64,000 nt of DNA from Branchiostoma floridae. Taxonomy: Eukaryota; Chordata; Leptocardii; Amphioxiformes; Branchiostomatidae. Below, one piece after another: positions 1 through 11,700 of this stretch. The notes beneath the pieces are model-generated. The model searched no databases, was not told the origin of the DNA, and saw only the letters and a program-made list of their open reading frames with translations. Within the stretch, counting starts at the first letter, position 1; each line of letters starts with the position of its first letter. The stretch lies in contig NC_049994.1 in assembly GCF_000003815.2 (NCBI RefSeq), positions 15,793,711 to 15,857,710 of the forward strand. Reading direction: 5' to 3'. A program made the translations under genes and the position numbers.

Positions 1-96
1 ACTATAAGCATATCCCTAGCCGCAATCGCAGCCACAACCCTATCCCTCACCCCAGCACTAGCCACGTATCCCACGTAGTAAAAATATAGAGCTTAC

Positions 97-3000
97 CCCA
101 TAGATGTCCGTTTCTTCCAAAGTGTTTGCCCGGATCCAGTAGTTGTTGTCCTGCTGGTTTGCAGTGATGTAGAAGTCGTACCTCTCTCCCGTGTTGATGA
201 TAAACGATTCTGCACGTTGCTCTGAAATTCTGTCAGCATTAGAAATAAGGGTCGTTATGTCGCCATGGTTACATTTTTGTTGGCGTTTGAATGTGAATGG
301 TGTTCAGCACCAGGGACATGTGTGTTTATGTGTGGATGGTGTTCAGCTCCAAGGACAGGTATGTTTTCCTGTGGATGGTGTTCAGCACTAAGGACAGGTA
401 TGTTTTCCTGGTGTGGGTATGGTGTTCAGCATAAAGGATAGGTGTGTTAACCAGTCTATGTATGGAGTCCCAAACCATGGACGTTAACCTGTGTGTTGAT
501 GGTGTTCAGCACAAAGGACAGGGAAGTTTGCCTGCCCATGAGTGGATGGTGTTCAGGGACAGGCATGTTTGCCTGTGTGTAGATGGTGTTCAGCATCAGA
601 TTCATGTGTATTTACATGTGTGTGGATGGTGTTTGCCAGCGATGTTAACGCTGTATCCCTTACTCTCACCTGTTCCCGTCAGTAGCGATCATGGTCAGCT
701 CGTGTTGGTCGATGGAGACCCGGAAGGCATAGATCATGGCCGCGCTGATGACCCGGAAGCGATACTTGAGGCCTGTACGCACCGCAAACAGATCTAAAGG
801 CACGTTCGGATCTTCAGCTTCCGGTCCGACACCAGAAAACCGACGGCCTGGGAAAAACGTAACTTCAAAAATTAATTCTAATCAAACCCTTCAATCATTC
901 ATCTTTGTAACCCTTGATTCCCACGTGACGTGACTACATTTTCAGAGCTTAAGAAAGATAGTGGATGTCTGAAAGCTGCGCCGACAAAGCAACATTTAGT
1001 CGTGCGAAACGGTTTAATTCTTTATGATAATCTATTTAGAGGTTTCAACGTAGGTCAACTCTTCAAGTACTCGTGTATAGCCCCCAGTCTTGCCTGGACA
1101 AAATCTTACTAATCATCGCGAGTTAGAACTGATTTGTTCAGGAAGCTAACCTTTCCCGTTGATCAGTCCTGACACGAAGGGGACTGGTCCTACCTCCGTC
1201 CCGTCAGGCTGCCGCTTGTTGTAGTAACATTCTGTATAGTTGTCGTACCCGTAGGAGAATCTGGTGGGTAATTAAGGAAATATTGTATTACCTGCAAATA
1301 CCATCAGTTACAAAATCATCTTATGGGTGGAACATATTGACATGAGCTGTGTTCCTGACACATATAAATGATATATGAAGTAATGAACATAATGCTAATA
1401 TCAAATTATAATATCTGGCCAGAAATCAGGCCATCTTAAGAAACGTTGTTTGTTACTGTTACAACCCCATTGAGCTGCATAATCATTGTCACCATTGTCG
1501 TTCTTTTTATCATTATCATCATCACCACCGTCATCATCATCATAGTCATCATCATCAACCATCATCATTAGCAGCTAGTGACACAATATAACCAGCATTG
1601 CCTCTCAGTAAGTTTTGGTTGTAATGTGTGGAAGGAAATGCCAACCTCGATACTTCCCAATCCACCCTCAGGTAGGTTTCCAACGAGTCCTCCCTCTGCC
1701 AGTCTTGCAGCAACACGAGGTATTCACGTGCAAACGACGGGAGACCCGGCTGTGGGGGGGAAGATACAATATGAAGCCATTTGCGCGACATTTCGTAGAT
1801 ATCCCAAAGTTTCAAATTATGTGCAAGTGCAATGTGTGTAGTAGCTGGTCTTGATCACGATGACATTATTTGCAAGAATTCGTCAGAATAGCTGCTGATC
1901 TTGTTGTTGCACTTACAAGCCCAATGACGGACGCAGGAGTCGACATTTAAGATGTCTGACCCTCTCTGTCCTATCCAACGAAGTACACGGATTCTACTTC
2001 CCTTTTCATCATATAACACTTTTTGTTTCTAAGTAATCAACAAGAACTACACCACTTGTAGTTGACTGGAAAGCCCCAGAATGTACTCAGATATCGTATT
2101 CTTCTTAGAGAGAAGATGGCTAAGTCGTCAGGGGTCATTGCTCAGACTCTCCCTTCTTAGTTCAGAACGGAGCAGAAAAGGAGAAAAAAAATGAAGGCAA
2201 TCCAGACACAGGGAACTTAAGTTATAATACTGTAAGTAAAGTTAAGTTACGAAGGAGTAGCTAGTGTATTTCATTACACGAGTAACTGAGAACAGATAAT
2301 GCTAAAGCTATCATAGATAGAGTATCACAGTTAGTAAGACTGCCATTCTAGCTGGTAAACACAGATCGTCTCCGTATCTAAAGTTATCCGTATCTTGCGA
2401 TGTCTGTATAACCTAGTCCGAAAAACAAACCTCGTGTATCGATAAACGTAATGCTGTTATTGCATACTTGATTGTTACCCTAACCAGCCCTTGATAATAT
2501 CCCGCGGCTAGTTGGGTAGCCCTGGCTGTATTTCTCTCTATACAGTGGAATAAATCAAATCAAATCAACATACCTCATCCTCCAGTACGATAAGCGCCCC
2601 GTACAGACCATCAGTACGGAACGTGCCATAGTGCGCGTGCCACCAATGGGTCCCGCCTTCGGAGGCGTTGAATCTACGAAATCAAGTGGACAGACTACAG
2701 AAGCCAGAATAAAAACATTGAACGGGGCTGGCTGGAAAGATAGCAGAAATTTGGCAAAATAGAAGAATAGTAGTGTTTGCTACCTCGGCCAACTTACTCC
2801 TCCTGGCATAATATTTGTCTATTTGGTCAATTTCTGCTATTTTTCCAGCGACTTGTGGATCCTAGATGCTACCATTGAATAGCCATTGAATTCACCGCAT
2901 TCCAGTTACGGCGGCCATTTGGGATATTCCGGGGTCATTGCACCGCTCTTCAAGTAAGAGGGGTAAAACTATTACTGAAGATGGCCTGACTATACAATGA

Positions 3001-5211
3001 CATAATACATGCTGTCAATCCTTGCCAGCCTCATTTTGGTGCAATGACCCTGGAAAACCCAAAATGGCCCCCCAAACTGGAATGCGGTCTATTGACTATC
3101 AATCACTTATACCTGTATGTGAATCTCTCCCCTGGGTTGATGGGGCATTGTGACACGCCACCCACCCCGTCCATCCAGGGCGTGTTGTGCTGGGTGATGC
3201 CGTGCCAGTGGATGGAGACGCCCTCTTGTATCAGCTGGTTTCGTACGTGAACAACCACCTAGATGACAGAAAGAGTTGCTCAGTTCGTGCAGACCCTTAC
3301 AGTGCCTAGTGGCACATAGATCAGTTCGGATGTTTCAGTTGCCGTTAGCCCTTCCCCTGTAACGTGATCGGGGCACCTCCGAAAACATGAAACCCAATTT
3401 TTCGTCCCTACCGCAAAACGGATGCAGCCCGAACCGAGTTGTCCCGACCCAGGATTGAAACGTCCGTCTGTAATACTGACCAAACTACATATATCCACAT
3501 CATTTGCATATGCTACACTCGGGCTGAGAGGTAACGGACGTTAACGTTGCCTCAATACTTTGTCACACTTTCCCAGAACATACCCTGTAGCGACCGTACA
3601 GCGATCAGAATGTGTGAGCTTTGATTTCATGATTTTAATGTGATACAAAGTGTAAACGTATGATCAAAAAGACAACAAAACACACAAAGAAAAAAAGTTC
3701 TTTATCTATGAAATTCGTTGAGTGATAAGTGCAATGTTTAGTTTGTCAGTGATCGCGGCGCGGTCGTTGAAAAGCAGGTGAAAGGTACATGTATATAAAC
3801 ATACCTGGGCATTTTTCCAGACGACTATAGTGGGACCTGGCAAGGTGCGGTTCACCAGGACCACCCTGGTGTAGGAGCCGTCAGCGGCAACCACAGTGTC
3901 TACCTCTGTGTGAAGAAACATAACAACATTTAACCACCATTTCATCAGAGTTCAATCGACGATCACTTTTATTCACTGATCAACTTTTTTCACAAATTAA
4001 AGTGCATGCTCTTACACGGGCAGGTCTAGTTTTTTTTTGCTCAGGATACAATTCGTTCCGTAACTTGATACATTCCTGCCAAGTGCGCTGCACGGCTGTT
4101 TACATAGAATCACGGGACTGGAACCGTGTCAGTACATACCTGACACGGAGGTTTGTTAAATGATAAACAAGCTATCTGATGAATCCTTAATGCTCTTTCT
4201 CTTATTGTCACCACCATATCAGTAACGTTAGTATCGTGCTCATGCATCTAGATAAAAAACAAAAACAACTAACATCCTTTAACTTTCTGCCACCCCCAGC
4301 AATGTCAGCTAGTACATCTAAACTGAAACACTAGCGAGACAAAGAACTTGAAAGAAGACACTTCGGTGGAAGAAATGCACCAATACTGGCGTGTAGACAG
4401 CGAAAATCACATTTCCCCTCCTATATGCGAAATGAAATCGCCACGAACATAACGAATTTACTGTATTTGATTCTTCCCTTCTTTACTGTCATCTCGGCAC
4501 GGTAGTCCTTACCGTGACAAGACACAACATGAAACCTAGGTGGGAGATATGGCCCAATAGTGGTATGCAGAACAACATTGTTGACTTTGTCCCATGACCG
4601 ACATTGCAATACTGGCAACAAGAGTCTTGTGTATTGAACCACTGGCACAGACAGTATCTTACACTAGCTACTAGTAGTCTCGAGCGTTTTTGTTCACCAA
4701 ACGCACCAATAACGTTTTAAAATGGGCCTTTAAGAAATTATCAACAGACTGTAAGATCAAGCAAGTGTAAGTTCAAATAAGAAGGCCAAGATAGCTACTA
4801 GAAACGCCAAATAAACTGCAACCAACACGCAAACAGCGTACATACTTGAGGGGCGAGGTGGGAGAGACGCTCATTCGTCGTAGCGCGACGTGAGAACCTA
4901 GACAAGTTCAAAGAATAAAACAGCAAATCACCTTCTGGAGTCATGGGAAACGTCTTCCCACAATTTGTCGGATCGTCGCGGTCCGTGTCCCTTCTCTCGA
5001 ACTGGTTAAAGCCGGTAAGCCGTACCGGGGTTCCCGCCTGGGTACCCTCGTCATACAGGAACATGGTCTCCCAGTGTACCACGTCCCAGTAGAACTCGTA
5101 CAGGTCCTTCCTCGGGGGTTTCTGAACGAAGTTGACGAACTGGGCCGCCTCTGCCAGGGACACTATTACCAATATTAGGCACAAAGCTGTAACATACTTC
5201 TGAAACGTCAT
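97..5211 (-). CDS. Laccase-like multicopper oxidase, 3' part outside the window
   Basis: Secreted copper oxidase of the laccase type, expected to oxidise phenols, catechols or metal ions with O2. Exons in coding order: 5211-4846, 3903-3805, 3258-3113, 2673-2574, 1749-1646, 1260-1151, 847-670, 209-97. Exon 1 starts with a signal peptide (about residues 1-22, ending ALAEAA-like). The first cupredoxin domain carries HWHG at about 172-175 and HWWHAHYG at about 213-220, the type 2/type 3 copper ligands. SGLINGKG and the second cupredoxin domain follow ([10 protein letters not shown] in the last exon). Phases agree from exon 1 to 7; the exon 5 donor (GTTGGC) is weak and was chosen to keep frame. 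Exons 7 and 8 do not join in frame, so a short exon between 210 and 669 is missing. The third domain and the HCH copper site lie left of base 1. Family assignment is firm; substrate is unknown. Confidence 0.9.
290..640. repeat. Degenerate minisatellite in laccase intron
   Basis: About eight imperfect copies of a roughly 44-base unit built on GGATGGTGTTCAGCAC followed by AGGACAGG and TGTTTGCCTG-like segments. It fills the intron between the last two visible laccase exons, where a short exon is expected but was not found. Short open frames here are by-products of the repeat. Confidence 0.75.
1508..1570. repeat. (ATC)n microsatellite
   Basis: Interrupted trinucleotide run of ATC/CATCAT in the laccase intron just downstream of exon 5. 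Confidence 0.85.
2455..2570 (+). mobile_element. Probable non-LTR retrotransposon 3' end with (AATCA)n tail
   Basis: A segment with CCCGCGGCTAGTTGGGTAGC, then TATACAGTGG, ends in AATAAATCAAATCAAATCA, a short simple-repeat tail of the kind found at non-LTR element 3' ends. The tail stops immediately before the laccase exon 4 donor (exon boundary 2574). Family not identified. Confidence 0.45.
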
Positions 5212-5261
5212 CGTGCAACAGACTTCTGAAACGTCCTATGACAACGTTAGCTACTAGTATA

Positions 5262-5600
5262 TAGGTAGGGTGCGTAGTCCAGTGGTTTGCGGCCCTGCCT
5301 CTGGAACTAGAAGCCGTGAGCGTGCATAGTCCAGTGGTTAACTGTGGAACTAGAAGCCGTGAGTTCGATCCCGGCTGTGTCGCTCAACTAACATGCGCGC
5401 TACTGCAAAGGGTCACAGACCTTAGGATGGGATGTTAAGCCGTGGTCCACTGTTCATTGTGCTAGTCAGAAAGATAGGGGAATTTCTCTGGTACAATCAA
5501 CCTGTAAATACTGTACATAGCGCCTGTTCTTCAAGTCTGTCACGTCCAGTGGAAGAATAGCTCTGCAGTCAACTTAAGTGGTTCCAGATCAATTTACTTT
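5262..5600 (+). mobile_element. tRNA-derived SINE between the laccase and yellow genes
   Basis: The head has a pol III A-box-like TAGTCCAGTGGTT and a B-box GAGTTCGATCCCGGC, followed by an unrelated body and a loosely defined 3' end. The A-box segment GTCCAGTGGTT...GGAACTAGAAGCCGTGAG occurs twice (about 5277 and 5330), so the head is internally duplicated. It does not fold as an intact tRNA gene. Confidence 0.7.
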
Positions 5601-5749
5601 CACTTTCACGCGAGTCAATGAAACTCTATCCGACACAACCATTTGTGGTCGAATGGATGGGATGTTGAACGTATTAGGAAAGAATCTGAATATTGGCCAA
5701 AGAGTTTGCGCAAAAGTTAAAACAATGCTATAGATCGCTAAAGGTTATG

Positions 5750-6707
5750 TACATGTCACAGTGGAGATCACAATCCAGGAGAATCGCCGATCCTCCTAGG
5801 AGAAACTACGATAGATATAAGAAACAGATCCCGATCGCAATCTGTACTAGTAGAATCGGCGATTCTCCTAGTATAGATTGCAATCGGGATTTCTCCTAGG
5901 AGAAACTCCGATCCAAACTCAAACGATGCTAAGATGTATGAAACAGCAATAATTTTTTTGATAAACAATGATTTTATTCGGTATGGTATTAATGCAAACC
6001 TACTAACCCATTACCAACTACACTCAAGCCTACTTGTGTCACTTCTACAATGTTAACTTCACCGAAGACTATCACACTTGAGTCACTTCTGCAACTTTAC
6101 TCAAGGTACACTATAGTGTATAGCATCACTTTCATGGTAAATTTCATGTGAGTATGTTTTCTGATAAAGTAGTTTCTGATAAAGTAATTTCTTTTAAAGT
6201 ACAGCAAAAATCTTATAATATGTGAAAGACACCAACAGGTGATCAAACAATGTGTCAGTATGCAAATTTCACGGCTTTGGAAGAACAATAACAACTGTAA
6301 AGTTGTCAAACAGGTGTCAAAAAATCAAGCAGAGTTTCAAGATATTACTAACAATTTCACACCTACAAATGTATTGAGTACATTCACTAGTCAGACGTGT
6401 ATGGCTTGAGCGTAGTTGGTAATGAGTTAGTAGGTTTGCATTTGAAACTGAATAAAATCATTGTTTATCAAAATAATTATTGCTGTTTCATACATCTTAG
6501 CATCGTTTGAGTTTGGATCGGAGTTTCTCGTAGGAGAGATCCCGATTGCAATCTGTACTAGGAGAATCGCCGATTCTACTAGTACAGATTGCGATCGGGA
6601 TCTGTTTCCTATATCTATCGTAGTTTCTCCTAGGAGAAACTCCGATCGCGATCTCTCCTAGGAGGATCGGCGATTCTCCTGGATCGTGATCTCCACTGTG
6701 ACATACA
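5750..6707. mobile_element. Foldback-type DNA element with long inverted repeats
   Basis: Two arms of about 280-300 bases (about 5752-6035 and 6408-6706) are inverted copies of each other, with outer ends GTCACAGTGGAGATCAC and GTGATCTCCACTGTGAC. Each arm also contains small palindromes around CTCCTAGGAGAAACT and GATCGCAATCTGTACTAG. The middle of about 370 bases is AT-rich with no coding potential. Open frames in the two arms are mirror images and are not genes. No transposase is present and no clear target duplication was seen. Confidence 0.85.
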
Positions 6708-6785
6708 CATGGCGGATGACACAACGCACTTCCATAAGGAACATTTTATGAGCATTTCAATTCATCAAGCAAACACTAATTCCTT

Positions 6786-6838
6786 TTTTTACCTTCGCTA
6801 CTTTATGTTTTCAGGTCTGTCTGTCTGTCTCAATCTGC
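6786..6838 (-). repeat. Hairpin-ended repeat terminus with (CAGA)n
   Basis: TACCTTCGCTACTTTATG followed by TTTTCAGG and (TCTG)n. Read on the minus strand this is a CAGA microsatellite followed by an ACATAA-like stretch and a short hairpin. The same signature occurs at 59190-59262 and, in the other orientation, at 29630-29704 and 57840-57903. Confidence 0.55.
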
Positions 6839-7060
6839 AAATGTATGTTGGACAAAATTTAGAACACCACACGCTGGGGTTCGTGACAGTTACTGCATTT
6901 AAATCCATGGCACGAATGTTTGTTTACAAATCTTAAACAGTGTAAAAGGTCACGCAAAGGTACTAGGTGTGCCTGTTGAACTTGAACACTCAAAACAAGG
7001 GAAGTTTCATTTGTACTAATGAAGGTGATAGACGGTCGTCGAATCATTTACTGAAGAATT

Positions 7061-7762
7061 TAAAGGTCTACTACGTAATATTTGAACAAAACAAAAAGTA
7101 GCTTTTCCTACTTTTTCTTTACATTATTAGTTCAATCAACCCTATAGCATTGCATACCAATATTTACAGAGAGACGCTGCGACATCATTGCACCAAATAA
7201 GCATGTATAAAAATTGTGATATTTCAACAAACAGATGGGTTCAGGCCTGGTCACTGCCTGGCTGGTGTTCCTTATCAGCCTGGCTTCCCAGTGGGGGGCC
7301 AGTTGACAGTTTCCTTTGAGTACAGTAGGTTAGTATTCTGTACAAGGTTTCTTGCAGTTTTGAAGGGAATATGACCTCAGCTTGTTGATACCCTACAAAA
7401 TAGACTAATAAGTTCATGATTATATGCTATTTTAGAATGATTAGATATGGGTGTTTCCAAAGAAGAAGATCTCCATTGTGTTATTTATCTGCAGTCTGCC
7501 ATGCATGTGCTAACTGATTATCCCACCCCGGGGGACCTACTGGTGGCAAGCTGTTTTACAAACAGGAGGGTCTAACTAGGGGGGACACAAGGTTACAGTG
7601 GGCCTAGAGCAGAATGTTTTGTAGGCTAACCTTTATGTTGCAAACGTGAAAAAATGACACAAAAGTGTCAAAAACTGTCAAAAAGTGGAAGTAAATCTGA
7701 AATTTCTTAGTTCTAGAATATTTGAAATTTGAGCGCAAAAAACTACGTAGTAGACCTTTAAT
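7061..7762. mobile_element. TA-flanked MITE of about 700 bases
   Basis: Terminal inverted repeats TAAAGGTCTACTACGTA and TACGTAGTAGACCTTTA bound a non-coding interior. The outermost TA on both sides fits a TA target duplication, as for Tc1/mariner-type elements. The superfamily is inferred from the TA only. Confidence 0.75.
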
Positions 7763-8788
7763 AAAGGCAAGTTGTGCATCGAATTCAAAGAAGACTTTGT
7801 TCAATTGATCTACCCACCTGATAAAACTATTCACGGATGAAACAAGGGAAGCAGTCAAGCTCAGTTGGTGTTACGGATTATATGTAGTGTATTTATATGT
7901 TTGAGTATGAGATATTTGAAGCCTACAGGCAAGAGTCTCAACACCCTACAACGGAGCGGTCGTGACCCCATTGCAACCGCTCCGCCTAGCGCCACTGGCA
8001 TGAAACGCATCTGTTTTTACTTACATAACTGAAATACTGACCGTTAGTCGACCCCGACAATCGGCTGATAGTTCAGCATGATATATTGGCCGTACAGCGA
8101 GATAGTGTGTGCCCAATGAGGTTCTTTGGTGTGTGTGACACTGTTCAGTAGCTGACTGTGAACAGAGAGAGCTCACAGATCTTGACCTCCACTTCTCTTC
8201 ACATCCAAGGTATTAGTTCTGTCAGGTACTGTTTCTTCATGTCAGTAGATTGGTAACAACGTGTACAAAGCGGACTAGTCAGACAAACGCGAGGAATTTG
8301 GACGAACAGAAGTTTAGCCAATCAGGGTCAATACGAGTATTTGATGTAGGGCTTTGTTGTTCGGTCCCTTTCGCTAACATAGGACAGTTTATGTGGTGTT
8401 CATAGGTTTGGGATATAACGTTACACGAGTGGGTGGGTGGGTAAAGGCCGAATCGTACTTTATAGTAATAAGTCGATAATGGGTATAATTTAGTAGCCTG
8501 GAGTCCAGTCTTAAGATCAGATTCCACGATTGCTACCCCGGCTGTTAGATAACAAGGCTGCAAGTTAATAATTTACCTCGCCAAAATCGTCATGGAAGCA
8601 CCAACATGATCCAAGCAGATGTTGGGTGTGGAAGATAATGTAGTGCGTTTCTGATTTCCCAGAGTTTCTTCTATTGGGCATTGACCCGATGGACGTATAT
8701 GTACTATTTGAGTTAATTAATGAATACCACAACTGTATAGTTTCCTCAAATACGTGTTGACAATATAACCACCACCCTTGACAGAAAC
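7763..8788. other. Upstream region of the yellow gene, no gene seen
   Basis: No coding signal was found. Around 8493 there is a TAGTAGCCTGGAGTCCAG segment that also occurs at 16403-16420, so part of this stretch is repeat-derived. The promoter and 5' UTR of the yellow gene presumably lie near the right end, but no TATA box or other core element could be assigned. Confidence 0.4.
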
Positions 8789-11700
8789 ATGGCGGAACAC
8801 ACGAGGTACTACGTATGCGTGCTCCTACTGACGTCATGTTGTGGCATGCTGGGAAGGACCCGCGCAGTGCATGTTGGGGAAGCGACTCTGGTGTATCAGT
8901 GGGCAACGTTGGACTACGACTGGCCAAGCAACGCCATGCGACAGGTCTCATTATTTCCTTCGCTAATTGTTCTATCAGAAAGAGAGAAAAATGAAGATAA
9001 GCCTCTGTCATGTAGTAAGTTTCTCCTCTTAAACCACCTACCTGACTAAAATGGCCGATTTTGTCCGAACAAACTCACCAATGTTCGTCGTTTTCGTTAA
9101 ACTGGATGTGTTGTCTCGACATACACGATACAGAAGTTACTCAAGCAAATGGGTAAGTTTTGGTAAGCGAGCAAACATTTTAGACATCATCCTCTGCCTT
9201 TCATCGCGATTCGCCTCCATTGACATAAGATAGTGGTTTGAAAAACAAAAACTGCAAAAACGTATCCAGTTACTTGAGCAACTCTTTTTTTATTGCGTGC
9301 TATATTACCTGGTTATCTTACCTTCATCAAGTTGTAAGATATTTGTGAATCAATTGTAGAAGTTGCTGTCCACAAACATGATGAAGACACACAAGCGTCA
9401 CGGAAAACGTAAATAAATGACATTTTATTGTGTTCCAGAGTGCTATAGATGAGGGACGGTACATACCCGAGAACATCATCGCCACGGGCATAAAAGTGTA
9501 CGGGCAGGTGGTGTACCTGACCACCCCCCGCTGGCGGGATGGCAATCCGGCCTCTCTCAGGTAGGCGGTGGGAATTATTCTAAATTCTATCTATCTTTCT
9601 GTCTTTCTCGTCAATTATCTGCCATTTTCATTTTGTTTTAATAGCGGCGCCAATATAAGCTGTTTCAACTTGAGTGGACCGCTATCTGTATTTTGCTTAT
9701 GTATGTCTGTCCAATAAAAAATATTTTAGCGGATCTTGGACCTTCTTCAGCCATACTGACCATTCGTCTTAGGGGCATCAACTTGTTACCCCAAACACAA
9801 AGCAGATTGCTCATAGTGAAAAGGTTTTAAGTTTGTTCCAATAAGAAAACTCACCATAAATTTTCGGTCGAGAACTCCGACCTTCGTCAGATGGATGACT
9901 CGCTGTTGTGATGTTCCGGAGTAGTGTGTGTTCAACTTCCATACCCTTCCCCAAATGCTGAGTGCTAAGCAGAGAAATCAGCATGTGCCATTATTAGAGT
10001 CTTAAGTAATTGTATTACTCGATGGTGGATAGAACTCGCGGCCTACCAAATACAATGCGAACACTCTGCCCACTTCGACATTGCACCGTTAACTAGATTG
10101 GGCATACGAAATTCAAACCGTTAACGAGCTTATAACTTATCCCTCCGTTTATTCAGCGCCGTGGTGGAGACTTCTGACGGGCGGAATGTGCTGCGACCCT
10201 TCCCGAGCTGGGAGATGAACCAGCTCGGCAACTGCTCCGCACTTCAGTCTGTGCAGGTGGTTCCGTTCTCTCCATACCCCTACTGTTAGCGCTGTTCTTA
10301 ATGAATAGAAATACTTAAGTGCGTCAGATGGAGATTCTTGTCGCGCATGGATACTGTCTTCCTGCCACCGTCGTTTCTGTTTAGAGATTCACATTGACTA
10401 GGTTGTGTTACACAGTCTGTCCTTGTCGGGGTTAACTCCCCCAATTTAGACCAAAAAGTAGTTACTCAAGCAACTGGATGTGGTTTTGAAACGGTCAGAC
10501 GTTTCGGATAGAATCCACTATCCTTCGTCAGTGACACTGAAGTGATCTGGAAGAAACAGGTCTTTTATACTGTAACTATGAATGAAGACAATTTCAGATG
10601 TCCAATAGGAAACGTTGTAAGACAATTCAGACTGAAGACAATTTGGATTCCAAAGAAAACAAAGGTAAGGCAAAGTCAAGCTGCAGACACTTTGGATTTC
10701 AAAGGATAGCAAGGCTAAGACACAGTTAATGCAAATGAGTCAATTAGTCAATTCCCCCAATTTAGGCTTAGGTCCCAATTGGAAAACCTGACGGATACCT
10801 GTGCAATTGGGACCAAAGCCTTAACAGGCGTTGATGCGATACCAGAGGTCGGCAGTTTTTTTTTTTTTTTTTGGAAACAGTGAGCCACGTGTAGTGTGTG
10901 TGTCTATCAAAGCACCAGATAGTATTTTCTGCCACATAAAGATCACTGGTATTGAAAAAAAAGCTGCTTCTCTGACATTTTGCATATGAATACTTCTTGT
11001 ATTAATTGCTTCTAAACTTTATTTAGCTACCTTTTTAGTTGACCGGTTTCTCTTGTATTAAAGAGCATGGAAGTCGACCCGCTGGGGCGCATGTGGATCG
11101 CTGACGTGGGCGGAAGCTGTGCACCAAAACTCATCATCTACGACATCGAGACCGATGACGTCATCAGAACGTACACATTTCCCGCTGACGTGGCCAACAC
11201 GAACACCACCTACCTGAACGACATTGTGATTGACACATCCGCAGACGATCCGGAGGACTGGTTCGCGTATATTTCGAACTCGCGAAGCCCTGGCGGTCTC
11301 GTGGTATATGACTACAGGCGGGACTCCTCACACAAGTTTGTTCGCTCGTTTTTAATTTGCACGTTTTTAATTTGCAATCTCTAATAGTTGAACGTCTTTG
11401 GTTGAATTCAATTGTGCTTAACGTTAAAAGCCTTCCTGGATTTCTTTTCTAAAACTGTATACAAACATACATACAACAGAATTACCATCCAATGTCTCTA
11501 ACTTAATAAACATTGAATAGAATAATATTAGCTGAGGCTACATATCATCATCAATTATTTAGGGAAGCAAACTTTGAGAACTAATATACGATGTCACAGA
11601 CTTGTCTGACTTGTTATATTATCATATTGTCACCACCATCTATCCAAGGCGAGTGCTAGGAGCGAAGGTGAATAGAATGTGCTATAATATCATATGAGTA

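Noticed and set aside
5768-6724. Similar 60-75 codon frames on opposite strands
   Set aside because: They are mirror images in the two arms of the foldback element.
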